Origin: Coriobacteriaceae bacterium | GTDB lineage: Bacteria > Actinomycetota > Coriobacteriia > Coriobacteriales > Eggerthellaceae | NCBI GenBank assembly: GCA_015062685.1 | Contig: SUUE01000009.1 | Location: 26,887 to 90,886, forward strand | Direction of reading: 5' to 3' | Length of the DNA: 64,000 bases | Translations under genes and position numbers: made by a program | The notes under the pieces: model-generated | Told to the model about the DNA's origin: nothing | Seen by the model: only the letters and a program-made list of their open reading frames with translations | The model's database searches: none | In this document: in pieces, positions 24,970 to 34,340 of the stretch | Numbering within the stretch: the stretch's first letter is position 1 | Layout: each line of letters begins with the position of its first letter

Positions 24970-25011
24970 ATCGTTCCTATCAGGGCAAACGCATTAGCCG
25001 ATGCCCATTAC

Positions 25012-25044
25012 GCCCGAAAGGGCACACAGCGAGTCCATTCGGGC
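25012..25044. promoter_or_regulatory. Inverted repeat in the regulator/operon intergenic region
   Basis: GCCCGAA (25012-25018) and TTCGGGC (25038-25044), followed by CTTTTC, lie between the divergent AraC gene and the metallophore operon. This could be an AraC-type site or an attenuator. A weaker pair, CACTT and AAGTG, flanks 25088-25109. No Fur or DtxR box is obvious. Confidence 0.35.
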
Positions 25045-25141
25045 CTTTTCTGCTCAACAATTATCTCGATACTAAAAGTTAGCCCACACTTACATGTGAT
25101 GGCAAGTGATTTCACGAAACAATCGAGGAGGTAATGGCGGC

Positions 25142-25945
25142 TTGTCTGCGGTCTTGCGCAACTGGAGGGAAGAAGCGGCGGCGGTGCGCGCCGATGACGT
25201 GGAGCGCTACATCGAGCGCGCCGTCGACGGCCGTAGGTCGGTCGATCCGCGCATCCAGATGGTCATCCTCGTCATGACGAACCTCCTGGCAACCACCCCC
25301 ACCCCCCTCGCGATCGACGTCGTGGGCGTTTTGTCGGCCGCGGCGGTGGTTGCCTATGGGGGCCGGTTCGGAAGCGCTTTCAAATGGCTGGTCGGCTACG
25401 CGATCGTCTGCCTTGCGCAGACGCTGTGCATCTCGTCGGGCGACCCCCTCTTCGGGTCGGTCGGCGGAATGCTCACGCTCATGCGGAAGCTCTACGTGGT
25501 GGCCATGCTCGCGGCGAACATGGTGGCAACGATCCGCGTCGGGGAGCTCGCATGCGCCCTGCAGCGCCTGAAGGCGCCCCGCCTGATCACCATCGCGTTG
25601 TCGATGGTCTTGCGGTTCTTCCCCACGTTGGCCGCCGAAGCGAAGGCCGTCGCCGACTCGATGAAGCTGCGCGGCGTGCGCTTGTCCGTGGGCAACGTGG
25701 TGCGCCACCCGCTGAAGATGATCGAGTACTTCGCCGTGCCCCTCATACTGCGCGTGTCCGTGGTCACCGACGAGATCTCGCGGGCGGCGACCGTGCGCGG
25801 CATCGACTCGAGCCATGCGCGCACATCGCTCTACTCGCTGAGAATCGGCTTTGCCAGCTGGGCGTTTCTCGCCTGGTTCGCCGGCCTCTCGGTTGCGTCG
25901 ATAGCCTTCGCGCAAGACGGCTACACGTTCATGGGGCTCTTCTGA
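25142..25945 (+). CDS. ecfT: ECF transporter transmembrane (T) component
   Basis: About 267 residues of the CbiQ/EcfT family, with five or six helices and the cytosolic coupling motif where Ala-Arg-Gly is usual: MKLRGVRLSVGN near residue 180 and AATVRGIDSSHARTS near 220. The TTG at 25142 is preferred because AGGAGG (25126-25131) precedes it by 10 bp; a GTG at 25106 is in frame but without a site, and an ATG at 25134 is out of frame. It is the first gene of the metallophore operon, and its stop overlaps the ATPase start (TGATG). It joins the fused ATPase and the S component in a complete ECF importer. Confidence 0.8.
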   Translation: MSAVLRNWREEAAAVRADDVERYIERAVDGRRSVDPRIQMVILVMTNLLATTPTPLAIDVVGVLSAAAVVAYGGRFGSAFKWLVGYAIVCLAQTLCISSGDPLFGSVGGMLTLMRKLYVVAMLAANMVATIRVGELACALQRLKAPRLITIALSMVLRFFPTLAAEAKAVADSMKLRGVRLSVGNVVRHPLKMIEYFAVPLILRVSVVTDEISRAATVRGIDSSHARTSLYSLRIGFASWAFLAWFAGLSVASIAFAQDGYTFMGLF

Positions 25946-27501
25946 TGGGGGCTCTCGCAACCGGGCAGCTCGCGCGCGGCGAGTTCGCCATAGAGCTGGA
26001 AAACGTCTCCTTCGCCTACGGGCCCGCAGGCGCGCTCGGGAGCACCGTGCTGAACGACGTCACGCTCAAGGTGCCCTATGGCCAGTGCCTGTGCATAACG
26101 GGCCCGTCGGGCTGCGGGAAGACCACGCTCACGCAGCTCGTGAACGGGCTCATCCCCTCGTTCTACGAGGGCGAGACGAAGGGCACGGTGCGCGTGGGCG
26201 GCATCGACGTGAACCAATGGGAAATGGATGACCTGTGCCGGTTCGTGGGCTCCGTGTTCCAGAACCCGCGCAGCCAGTTCTTCAACCTCGACACCACATC
26301 GGAGCTCGCCTACGGGTGCGAGAACCTCGGCATCGAGCGCCGGGAAATATTGCGCGCCATAGCCCAATCGGCCGAAGCGCTCGAGCTGGACGGCCTCCTC
26401 GAGCGCGACATCCACGACCTGTCGGGCGGGCAGCGCCAGCTTCTCGCGCTGGGCGCAACGTGCGCGATGGGCGCCGAGCTCCTCGTGCTGGACGAACCCA
26501 CGGCGAACCTCGACGCCGCTGCAACGCACCTGGTGAAGCGCGCGTTGCAGCGGTTGCGCGCCCAAGGCAAGACGATCGTGATCGTCGAGCACCGGCTGCA
26601 CTGGCTCGACGGGCTCGTCGACCGCGTGGTGCGCATAGGCAACGGGTGCGTCGCGGGCGACTGGCCCGCACGGGAATTCGCCAGCCTCTCGACGAGCGAG
26701 CTCGCGGCCATGGGGCTCAGGGCATGGTCTCTCAAGGGCCTGCCGAAGTGCTTCCCCCCTGCCGCGGAAAACGCGGCGGCCACGCCCGCGGCCGCAAGGC
26801 AATCCGTCCAGGCGAACGGCCTGCGGGCGGGTTACCGCAAGCACCGCGACATCCTGCGGGGGCTGTCGCTCTCGGCCGAAGGAGGGCACGCCATTGCCGT
26901 GATAGGCCGCAACGGCCAAGGCAAATCGACGTTCGCGTCCGTCATGTCGGGCCTGATGCGCGAATCCTACGGGGGCATCTCGATAGACGACCGCCCCCTG
27001 GCGCCGCGCGACCGCGTTGGCTCCGTCTACCTGGTGCTCCAGGAATCCGGTTACCAGCTGTTCGGCTCGAGCGTGCTCGAGGAGTTCGCCATCGGGCTTT
27101 CTCGCAAGAACGAATGCGATCAGGGCCGCGTCGAGAATCTCCTTGGCCGCTTCGGCCTCCTCGAGAAGAAAGACCGGCACCCCGCGAGCATATCGGGCGG
27201 GGAAAAGCAGCGCCTCGCCATGGCCGTCGGCATCCACTCGGGGGCCCGCATCCTCGTGCTCGACGAGCCGACGAGCGGCCTCGACCTGACGAACATGGCG
27301 CGATGCGCCAGCGAGATCCGGCGCCTCACCGAAGCGGGCTGCTGCGTGCTCGTCATCACGCACGACGCCGAATTCGCGCTGGCCGCCTGCGACCAGGTCA
27401 TAGAAATCGACGGCGGGCGCGTGCGAGCCTCATACGACCTCGACGAGCACACGGCCGAGCGCGCGCTGCGCGTGCTGGCCCCGAGCGCATTGGCGCCCTA
27501 G
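25945..27501 (+). CDS. ecfA: ECF transporter fused ATPase (A-A')
   Basis: 518 residues containing two ABC ATPase domains. Domain 1 has Walker A GPSGCGKTT near residue 53, signature LSGGQRQ near 160 and Walker B LLVLDEPTANLD. Domain 2 has Walker A GRNGQGKST near 321, signature ISGGEKQR near 416 and ILVLDEPTSGLD. The fused EcfA-EcfA' arrangement is common in group II ECF systems. Its start overlaps the stop of the T-component gene. A hairpin (27551-27573) separates it from the S-component gene. With no other ECF core in view, it is assumed to energise the MptD-like S component. Confidence 0.87.
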   Translation: MGALATGQLARGEFAIELENVSFAYGPAGALGSTVLNDVTLKVPYGQCLCITGPSGCGKTTLTQLVNGLIPSFYEGETKGTVRVGGIDVNQWEMDDLCRFVGSVFQNPRSQFFNLDTTSELAYGCENLGIERREILRAIAQSAEALELDGLLERDIHDLSGGQRQLLALGATCAMGAELLVLDEPTANLDAAATHLVKRALQRLRAQGKTIVIVEHRLHWLDGLVDRVVRIGNGCVAGDWPAREFASLSTSELAAMGLRAWSLKGLPKCFPPAAENAAATPAAARQSVQANGLRAGYRKHRDILRGLSLSAEGGHAIAVIGRNGQGKSTFASVMSGLMRESYGGISIDDRPLAPRDRVGSVYLVLQESGYQLFGSSVLEEFAIGLSRKNECDQGRVENLLGRFGLLEKKDRHPASISGGEKQRLAMAVGIHSGARILVLDEPTSGLDLTNMARCASEIRRLTEAGCCVLVITHDAEFALAACDQVIEIDGGRVRASYDLDEHTAERALRVLAPSALAP

Positions 27502-27550
27502 CACCCCTGCGCGCAAATTCGCCGAAAGGCGAACCGACCCAGGTTAAACG

Positions 27551-27573
27551 CCCGCGGGAAAAGGCACCGCGGG
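27551..27573 (+). other. Intercistronic hairpin before the S-component gene
   Basis: CCCGCGG-GAAAAGGCA-CCGCGGG forms a 7-bp GC stem 21 bp before the S-component start. With no T run it is more likely an mRNA-stability or processing element than a terminator. Confidence 0.45.
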
Positions 27574-27593
27574 CACGACGAAAGGAGTTACCC

Positions 27594-28205
27594 ATGGCTA
27601 TTGGAAGCACCGACAAGTGGCAGGGAAAGGACGCCATCAAGCTGGCAGTGTTCTCCCTCTTGCTGTTCGCAGCGATGATCCTGGGAGCCATTCCGTGCAG
27701 CATCACGCTGACGAGCTACTTCTACGGCGACGCGGTTGGCGCCATCCTCGGCGGCGTCGTGTGGATGTACATGCGGGCGAACATCAAGAAGCCCTGGGCG
27801 TGCCTGCTCTCGTCGGTCATCGTGGCCGCCATCGCTTTCTTCATCGGTCAGATCTGGACGGCCGTTCTGGGCATCGTCGTCGGCGGCGTCCTCTCCGAGA
27901 TCATCGTGCGCGTCGGGCGCTACACGAACCCGGTGGCGAACATCCTGGCGTTCGTGGTGTGGGTCCTGTGCTTCTGGACGGGGCACGGCATCCTGGCGCT
28001 CATATCGGTGGACATGTTCACCCAGATGATGATCAACGCCCACATGACCGCGGGGCAGGTGGAGCTGCTGCTGCAAGGCCTCTCCGGCATAAACCTGGTC
28101 CTCGCGCCGCTCGCCTGCGTTGCCGGCTCGTTGATCGGCGGCGGGCTTGGCTACATGCTGTTCAAGAAGCACTTCGCACGCGCGGTTCCCTCCGCGCAGC
28201 AGTAG
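27594..28205 (+). CDS. MptD-type ECF transporter substrate-binding (S) component
   Basis: 203 residues, six predicted helices, basic C-terminus (LFKKHFARAVPSAQQ). The opening KLAVFSLLLFAAMILGAIP and the loop YGDAVGAILGGVVWMYMRAN are typical of the MptD-like putative ECF S components. The ribosome site is AAAGGAG. Position in a metallophore operon suggests a metal chelate, metal or biosynthetic precursor as substrate, but MptD-like specificity is not established. Highly uniform codons suggest strong expression. Confidence 0.75.
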   Translation: MAIGSTDKWQGKDAIKLAVFSLLLFAAMILGAIPCSITLTSYFYGDAVGAILGGVVWMYMRANIKKPWACLLSSVIVAAIAFFIGQIWTAVLGIVVGGVLSEIIVRVGRYTNPVANILAFVVWVLCFWTGHGILALISVDMFTQMMINAHMTAGQVELLLQGLSGINLVLAPLACVAGSLIGGGLGYMLFKKHFARAVPSAQQ

Positions 28206-28214
28206 GGGCGACCG

Positions 28215-30107
28215 GTGACCAATAGCTCCATGCAGAACGCCTCGCGCCGCGAGCCGGGCTACGAAACGGACCCGGCCGCAACGAGCGGCGAGGGCCTGGG
28301 CGCGCTTCTCGCCTTTGCAGGGCCGCGCCGATGGCTCGTGGCGCTGGGCTGCGTGCTCTCCGGCATATCCGCCGTCCTGGCGCTCGTGCCCTACTTCAGC
28401 ATCTGGCACATCGTGAACGCGGTCCTGTGCGCCAGCTCCGGCGCCGACATCGCGACGGGCGCGCAGCAATGGGTGCTCGTCGCGGCCGGGTGCGCCGTGG
28501 CATCGGTCGTCACCTACATGGCGGGCCTCGGGTGCACGCACCGGGCGGCGTTCCACCTTGCGGCGGCGATACGCGTCGCTTGCTGCGACCACCTGCTCCA
28601 CGTGCCCATGGGATACTACCAAACCACTTCTTCCGGCGACCTGAGGCGTCATATCGACACGGGCGCCGACATGACGGAGGACGTGGTTGCCCACAAGCTG
28701 CCCGACGTGGTGGCGGCCGCGGTCACGCCCATCGCGATCGCGCTCCTCTGCTTCGCCTTCGATTGGCGCATGGGCCTTGCGTGCCTGGTTCCCATCGTCT
28801 TGGGAATGGCCTCGCTCAGCGCGACGATGGGAAAGCAGGCGGCATCCTCCATGGACGACTACCAAGACGCCCTGGACGCGATGAACCGCCAGGCGGTCGA
28901 ATATGTGCGCGGCATCCCCGTCGTAAAGGTGTTCCAGCAGACCGCCCGGTCGTTCAGGGAGTTCCGGCACACCATCGTGGCGTATGGCAACCTGGCATTC
29001 GGGTTCGCGCAGGCGGGCGAACGGCCGCAGGTGACGTTCGCGACCATCACGGCCTCGACGTTCGTGCTGCTGATCCCCGTCGCCGCGTTCGCGGCCTCGA
29101 CGGTGGACGCCGGCTCGTGGCCCCGGTTCGTTGCGGACTTCGTCTTCTACGCCCTGGTGTGCGGCATCACGCCCGGGATGCTCACGCGCATCATGTACAT
29201 TGGCCAATCCACCATGTCGGCGCGCACGGCCGCCCGCAACGTCCAGGCAATCCTGGGCATCGAGCCGCTTCCGCAACCCGATTTCCCCCAGACCATGGAA
29301 GACGCGTCGGTTGAATTCGACGACGTGAGCTTCGCCTACGACGGCTCGGCCCGCAACGCCGTGTCGCATGTGAGCTTCCGCGCGGAAGAGGGCCAGACCA
29401 TCGCATTGGTGGGGCCGTCGGGCAGCGGCAAGTCGACATGCGCGGCCCTCGTGCCCCGTTTCTGGGACGCCTGCGAGGGAGCGGTCCGCGTGGGAGGGCA
29501 CGACGTGCGCGATCTCGACCCGCGCGACCTCATGGAAAACGTGGCCTTCGTGTTCCAGAACGGCCGCCTCATGCGCGGCACGGTGCTCGAGAACGTGGCG
29601 GCCGCCCGCCCGCGCGCGACGCGCGATGAGGTGCTGCGGGCGCTCGAGGAGGCGCAATGCGCCGATATCATCGCGAAGCTCCCCCAGGGCGTCGACACGC
29701 CGATCGGCGAGGGCGGTGCCTACCTCTCGGGCGGCGAGCGCCAAAGGCTGCTCATAGCGCGCGCGATCCTGAAAGACGCCGCCATCGTCGTGCTCGACGA
29801 GGCGACGGCCTTCGCCGATGCCGACAACGAGGCCCGCATCCACGACGCCCTCGGGCGCGCCATGGAGGGAAGGACCGTGATCCTCGTGGCGCACCGCCTG
29901 TCCACGGTGGTCGACGCCGACCAGATCGTCGTGCTCGACGAGGGCTCGGTCGCGGAACGGGGCACCCACGGATCCCTGCTGGAACGCGGCGGGCTCTACG
30001 CCCGGATGTGGGAAGACTACCGCCGCTCCACCGAATGGCAGGTTAAGAGCGAGAGGACGGGCGCCGCGCCCGCAGCCAACGAGGAGGCGGGAGGCCCTCA
30101 TGAGTAA
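28215..30107 (+). CDS. ABC half-transporter, YbtP/IrtA-like siderophore import
   Basis: 630 residues: an N-terminal six-helix exporter-type membrane domain (about 35-330), then an ATPase with Walker A GPSGSGKST near residue 400, signature LSGGERQR near 505 and Walker B VVLDEATAF. The last position of the D-loop region is FADADN rather than the usual S-x-LD, hinting at a degenerate site in the heterodimer. YbtP/YbtQ and IrtA/IrtB look like exporters but import ferric siderophores, and this is the first member of such a pair. The GTG start follows AGGGGCG. It overlaps the next gene by 8 bp. Confidence 0.82.
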   Translation: MTNSSMQNASRREPGYETDPAATSGEGLGALLAFAGPRRWLVALGCVLSGISAVLALVPYFSIWHIVNAVLCASSGADIATGAQQWVLVAAGCAVASVVTYMAGLGCTHRAAFHLAAAIRVACCDHLLHVPMGYYQTTSSGDLRRHIDTGADMTEDVVAHKLPDVVAAAVTPIAIALLCFAFDWRMGLACLVPIVLGMASLSATMGKQAASSMDDYQDALDAMNRQAVEYVRGIPVVKVFQQTARSFREFRHTIVAYGNLAFGFAQAGERPQVTFATITASTFVLLIPVAAFAASTVDAGSWPRFVADFVFYALVCGITPGMLTRIMYIGQSTMSARTAARNVQAILGIEPLPQPDFPQTMEDASVEFDDVSFAYDGSARNAVSHVSFRAEEGQTIALVGPSGSGKSTCAALVPRFWDACEGAVRVGGHDVRDLDPRDLMENVAFVFQNGRLMRGTVLENVAAARPRATRDEVLRALEEAQCADIIAKLPQGVDTPIGEGGAYLSGGERQRLLIARAILKDAAIVVLDEATAFADADNEARIHDALGRAMEGRTVILVAHRLSTVVDADQIVVLDEGSVAERGTHGSLLERGGLYARMWEDYRRSTEWQVKSERTGAAPAANEEAGGPHE

Positions 30108-31860
30108 CGAGACCACCCAAGCGAAGGGGCTTTCGGCACTGTTCGCGCGCCGCTACCACCTGTCGCCGCGGGGCGCGAAGTGCTTCACCCGCGCCGTCGC
30201 CTGGTCGGGGCTGTCCTACCTGGCGAACATGACCCCGGTGCTGATCCTCGCCATGGCCGCCATCGACCTTGCGCGCCCCCTCGAAACCGGGGGCGCCTAC
30301 GCCATCGAGCCATGGAAGTACTTTCTGGCGTTCCTTGCTTCGATCGTGGCCCTGATAATCACGCAGAAGCGCCGCTACCGCACCGCGTTCTGCGACACCT
30401 ACGAAGAAAGCAGCCGCAAGCGCATCGCCATCGCGGAGCGCCTGCGCCGCCTGCCCCTCTCGTTTTTCGGCAAGCGCGACCTGGCCGATTTGACGACGGT
30501 CATCATGAGCGACGCCGAGGGAAGCGAGCACGCCCTGGCCCACGCCCTCCCGCAGCTCTGGGGTGCTCTGGCGTTCGCCGTGCTGGCGGCGGTGGCCCTC
30601 GCCGCATGCAACTGGATCATGGCCCTGGCGTGCCTTTGGGTGGCGCCCGCGGCTTTGGCCGTGGTGTTCGCGAGCCGGAGCCTGCAGCGCCGTTGGGGGC
30701 GCAAGATGAACGCGGGCAAGCTCGAAAGCGCCTCGGCAATTCAGGAGCTCATCGATTGCGCGCCCGACATTCGCGCGTGCAACCGCCAAGAGCTCGTCTC
30801 CGAGCGGCTGCACGCCACGTTCGCCAACGTCGAGCGCCTGCAGGGCAGCTACGAGCTCGCGGCATCGGTCGCGCTCACCTCGGCGCGCGCCCTGCTGCAG
30901 CTGGGCATTGCCACGACGCTCCTTGCGGGCGTGGCCCTGCTCTCGTCCGGCGGCATCAACCTTCCAACGTTCCTCTTGTTCGCCCTGGTGGCCACGCGCG
31001 TCTACGACCCGCTCACCGAGCTGTTCATGAACATCCTCGAGGTGTTCGCCGTCGAGGTGAGCAACGACCGGCTGGCGGCCATCGAGGAGCACCCCGTCGC
31101 AGGGGGCTCGACCGATTTCGCGCCGGCCGGGTTCGACCTGCGCTTCGAAGACGTGCGCTTCTCCTACGACGGCGGAAGGACGGTGCTGGACGGCCTCTCG
31201 TTCACCGCGCGCCAAGGGCAGGTAACGGCGCTGGTCGGGCCCTCCGGCTCGGGCAAGACGACGGCATCCCGCCTCGCCGCCCGGCTCTGGGACGCCCAGG
31301 GCGGCACCATCACGCTGGGCGGCGTCGACGTTTCCCAAGTTGACCCGGAGGCGCTGCTCGGCAGCTTCTCGGTGGTGTTCCAGGACGTGATGCTGTTCAG
31401 CGGGACCATTCGCGACAACATACGCCTGGGCCGCCAGGGCGCGACCGACGAGGAAGTGGAAGCGGCGGCGCGCGCCGCCCAATGCTCGGATTTCCTGGAG
31501 CGCCTGCCCCAGGGGCTCGACACCGAAGTCGCGGAAGGAGGAGCGACGCTGTCGGGCGGCGAGCGCCAGCGCCTATCGATTGCCCGCGCCCTGCTCAAAG
31601 ACGCGCCCGTTATCCTCCTCGACGAGGCGACGGCATCCCTCGACCCCGAATCGGAAACGCGCGTCCAACAGGCGCTCGCCGAGCTCACTGCGGGAAAGAC
31701 CGTCATCATGGTGGCCCACCGCATGCGGACGGTCCTCAACGCCGACCACGTGGTCGTCATCGACGGCGGGCGCGCGGTGGAAGAAGGAAGCCCCTCCGAG
31801 CTGCTGAGCCGCGACGCCCTCTTCGCCCGCCTGTGCCGCATCCAGGGGGTAGCCCGATGA
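30100..31860 (+). CDS. ABC half-transporter, YbtQ/IrtB-like siderophore import
   Basis: 586 residues: six-helix membrane domain, then Walker A GPSGSGKTT near 380, signature LSGGERQR near 484, Walker B VILLDEATASLD and switch HRM. This domain has the canonical D-loop, complementing the altered one in its partner. The start overlaps the previous gene, and its own stop overlaps the phosphopantetheinyl transferase start (ATGA), so the pair and the transferase are translationally coupled. Import of a metal-loaded product is inferred from the YbtPQ parallel; export cannot be ruled out by sequence alone. Confidence 0.82.
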   Translation: MSNETTQAKGLSALFARRYHLSPRGAKCFTRAVAWSGLSYLANMTPVLILAMAAIDLARPLETGGAYAIEPWKYFLAFLASIVALIITQKRRYRTAFCDTYEESSRKRIAIAERLRRLPLSFFGKRDLADLTTVIMSDAEGSEHALAHALPQLWGALAFAVLAAVALAACNWIMALACLWVAPAALAVVFASRSLQRRWGRKMNAGKLESASAIQELIDCAPDIRACNRQELVSERLHATFANVERLQGSYELAASVALTSARALLQLGIATTLLAGVALLSSGGINLPTFLLFALVATRVYDPLTELFMNILEVFAVEVSNDRLAAIEEHPVAGGSTDFAPAGFDLRFEDVRFSYDGGRTVLDGLSFTARQGQVTALVGPSGSGKTTASRLAARLWDAQGGTITLGGVDVSQVDPEALLGSFSVVFQDVMLFSGTIRDNIRLGRQGATDEEVEAAARAAQCSDFLERLPQGLDTEVAEGGATLSGGERQRLSIARALLKDAPVILLDEATASLDPESETRVQQALAELTAGKTVIMVAHRMRTVLNADHVVVIDGGRAVEEGSPSELLSRDALFARLCRIQGVAR

Positions 31861-32687
31861 ACGGGCCCCTCCGGCTCGAGCTGCAGCCGATCGGGCTCGC
31901 CCCCTCGACGGCAGCGCCCGGGGCGCTCCCCGACGCCCGGCAGCCCGGCCTCGTCCTGGCCTACCTGGAGCTCGGCGTTGCGGAAACGCAGCACGGCGAA
32001 GCCGCCCGCCTCGGCAACGCCCTGGAACCCCATGCGCGACCGCCCAGAGTACGCGCGGCCAAGCGCCTGCGACAGCCGATCGACCGGCTCGCCTCGCTCG
32101 CAGCGGGGGTCCTCGTGGACGTCATGGCGGCGCCCCTCTTTCGCGGCGGGCGCGCGCCGATCGACGTCGCGCCCAACGGCAAGCCCGATTTCAAGGCGGG
32201 CACGGGCGCGCACTTCAACTTGTCGCACAGCCGCAGCGCCGTCTGCTGCGCAATTGGCGCGCAGCCCGTCGGGATCGACGTCGAGCCCATCGTGCGCGAC
32301 TACGAGGACATCCGCGACCTCTGCCTGACAGAATGCGAGTCGGGTTATGTGGAGGCCCGCGCGAGCCGATCCGAACGCGCCCGCGCGTTCACGCGGATCT
32401 GGACCCGCAAGGAGGCCCTGGGGAAATGGCTGGGCTGCGGCCTCGAGAACGCCGTCTTGCATGCAGACATGCTGCGCTGGCCATGCGGCTACGAGAAAGC
32501 GCTGCTCGGGCAATGCCCGGGCATATTCGCGAGCCCGGCCCCCTCGGTATCAACCTTCGACGCGCGCAACGCCTGCGTTTCCGTATGCGGAAACGGCCCG
32601 GCGCGCATCGTGACGATGACCCTCACGGAATTACTGAGCGCCGCCTCGGCCTTGCCGGCGGCATCATGGAAAGGAGATTGGACATGA
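31857..32687 (+). CDS. 4'-phosphopantetheinyl transferase (Sfp/YbtD-type)
   Basis: 276 residues. Key motifs are the HFNLSHSRSAVCCAIG region, PVGIDVEPI near residue 139 with the Mg-binding Asp and Glu, and WTRKEALGKWLGCGL near 182 with the second Glu and Lys. It transfers phosphopantetheine from CoA to the carrier domains of the NRPS encoded downstream. Both its start and stop overlap neighbouring genes by ATGA. The N-terminal ~60 residues are low in recognisable motifs. Confidence 0.88.
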   Translation: MNGPLRLELQPIGLAPSTAAPGALPDARQPGLVLAYLELGVAETQHGEAARLGNALEPHARPPRVRAAKRLRQPIDRLASLAAGVLVDVMAAPLFRGGRAPIDVAPNGKPDFKAGTGAHFNLSHSRSAVCCAIGAQPVGIDVEPIVRDYEDIRDLCLTECESGYVEARASRSERARAFTRIWTRKEALGKWLGCGLENAVLHADMLRWPCGYEKALLGQCPGIFASPAPSVSTFDARNACVSVCGNGPARIVTMTLTELLSAASALPAASWKGDWT

Positions 32688-34300
32688 ACCCTGTCACGGA
32701 AAGGGAGCTCGTCGATTCGTATATACGGCGCGGTTACTGGCAAGACCGCACGCTCGGCGACTTCATCAGCACGCGCGCTCAGGCAGAGGGCGACCGCATA
32801 GCCCTCGTGGACCAGCGCGACGCGCTCACCTACCGCGAGCTCGACGACGCCGCGGGCCGCGTGGCCGGCCTGCTCGCGCAAAAGGGCGTGGAGAAGGGCG
32901 ACCGCGTGATGCTCCAGATGAAGAACAGCGTCTGGCACGTGGTTTCCTTCCTCGGCATAGCCAAAGCCGGCGCGATCCCGATCATGGCGCTCTGCGCCCA
33001 CCGCCTGCGCGAGCTCGGGAGCTTCGCCGAACGCGCCGAGCCCACCGCTTTCATCGTGAACGAGGCGCACCAAGGCATCGACTACCCCGCGATGGCGCGC
33101 GAGGTGCAGGCCCGCTTCCCCGGCATGAAGACCATCCTGACGTTCGACGACATCGTGCGCGCCGCACGCCAGGCGAGCCCCCTCGACGCCGCCGCAATTG
33201 CGGCGCGCCGCCCCGCGTTCACCGACATCGGGCTGCTCACCTGCTCGGGCGGGTCGACGAACATCCCCAAGCTCATCCCCCGCCGCCACGCCGACTACCT
33301 GTACGACGCCGAGACGTTCGCGGCCTTCCTCGGCATGAACCGAAACGACGCCTTCATGATCGCGCTGCCGGCCTCGCATAACTTCGTGCTGGGCAACCCG
33401 GGCATCCTCGGCACGCTCTCCGTGGGCGGCACCGTCGTGCTCTGCGAGAACCCGAGCCCGGACGAGATCCTGCCGATGATCGAGGAGCACCGCGTGACCG
33501 GCATCTCGCTCGTGCCCGCTGTGCTGTCCGCGGTGCTCGAGACGCTGTCCTGGGACGACTCCTACGACCTCTCGAGCTGGCGGATGACGCTCGTGGGCGG
33601 GTCGGTGCTCGAGGAGCAGCTCGCCCGCAAGGCCATGCTCATGCTGCCCTCGACCTTGCACCAGGTGTTCGGCACCGCCGAGGGCATCAACTTCTGCACC
33701 GCGGCCGACGACCCCGAGGAAGTGGTCATCGCGAGCCAGGGCAAGGCCATCTCCGAAGCCGACGAGTGGAAGATCGTGGACGAGAACCTGAACGAGGTGC
33801 CCCGAGGCGCATCGGGCGAGCTCATCGCCCGCGGCCCCTACACCATTCAGCATTACTACCGTGCTCCCGAAGCGGAGGGCTCGTTCACCGATGACGGCTT
33901 CTACCGCACGGGCGACCGCGCCCACGTTGCGCCGAACGGCTACCTGGTAGTTGAGGGGCGCATCACCGACCAGATCAACCGCGGTGGCGAGAAGATCGTC
34001 CCGAGCGAGCTGGAAGGCTACCTCGCCGAGCTCCCGAGCATCGAGGAGGTGCAGGTGGTCGGCGTGCCCGACGAGCTCCTAGGGCAACGCGTGTGCGCGT
34101 TCGCCATCGGCGGGAGCGACGGCTTCTCGCCCGCGAGCGCCAACTCCCACCTCGCGTCGCTGGGCGTCGCCTCCCACAAGCGCATCGACCAGGTCGAGCT
34201 CATCGACATGTGGCCGCTGACCGCCGTCGGCAAAATCGACCGCAAGCGCCTCGTCGAGTGGGCCCAAGCCTCCCGAAACCAAACGAACCGACAGCTCTAG
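32684..34300 (+). CDS. Aryl-acid AMP ligase (EntE/YbtE/DhbE-like)
   Basis: 538 residues, stand-alone adenylation enzyme. The P-loop is LLTCSGGSTNIPKLIPR near 186. The aryl-binding region begins PASHNFVLGNPGILGTL near 230, where His-Asn followed by an aromatic residue is the hallmark of DHB/salicylate ligases. Later motifs are GTAEGINF, YRTGDRAHVAPNGYLVVEG, RITDQINRGGEKIVPSE and GKIDRKRL with the catalytic Lys. It loads an aryl acid onto the N-terminal aryl-carrier domain of the NRPS that follows after 40 bp. No salicylate or DHB synthase gene is nearby, so the acid source is unresolved. Confidence 0.88.
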   Translation: MNPVTERELVDSYIRRGYWQDRTLGDFISTRAQAEGDRIALVDQRDALTYRELDDAAGRVAGLLAQKGVEKGDRVMLQMKNSVWHVVSFLGIAKAGAIPIMALCAHRLRELGSFAERAEPTAFIVNEAHQGIDYPAMAREVQARFPGMKTILTFDDIVRAARQASPLDAAAIAARRPAFTDIGLLTCSGGSTNIPKLIPRRHADYLYDAETFAAFLGMNRNDAFMIALPASHNFVLGNPGILGTLSVGGTVVLCENPSPDEILPMIEEHRVTGISLVPAVLSAVLETLSWDDSYDLSSWRMTLVGGSVLEEQLARKAMLMLPSTLHQVFGTAEGINFCTAADDPEEVVIASQGKAISEADEWKIVDENLNEVPRGASGELIARGPYTIQHYYRAPEAEGSFTDDGFYRTGDRAHVAPNGYLVVEGRITDQINRGGEKIVPSELEGYLAELPSIEEVQVVGVPDELLGQRVCAFAIGGSDGFSPASANSHLASLGVASHKRIDQVELIDMWPLTAVGKIDRKRLVEWAQASRNQTNRQL

Positions 34301-34340
34301 CACCACCCCACTGCAGGCAACTCACAGAGAAAGGCCTTCC

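Noticed and set aside
25134..25280. ATG at 25134 as start of the first metallophore operon gene
   Set aside because: It follows AGGAGG but is out of frame with EcfT and leads to a short peptide without features. The in-frame TTG at 25142 fits the same ribosome site.
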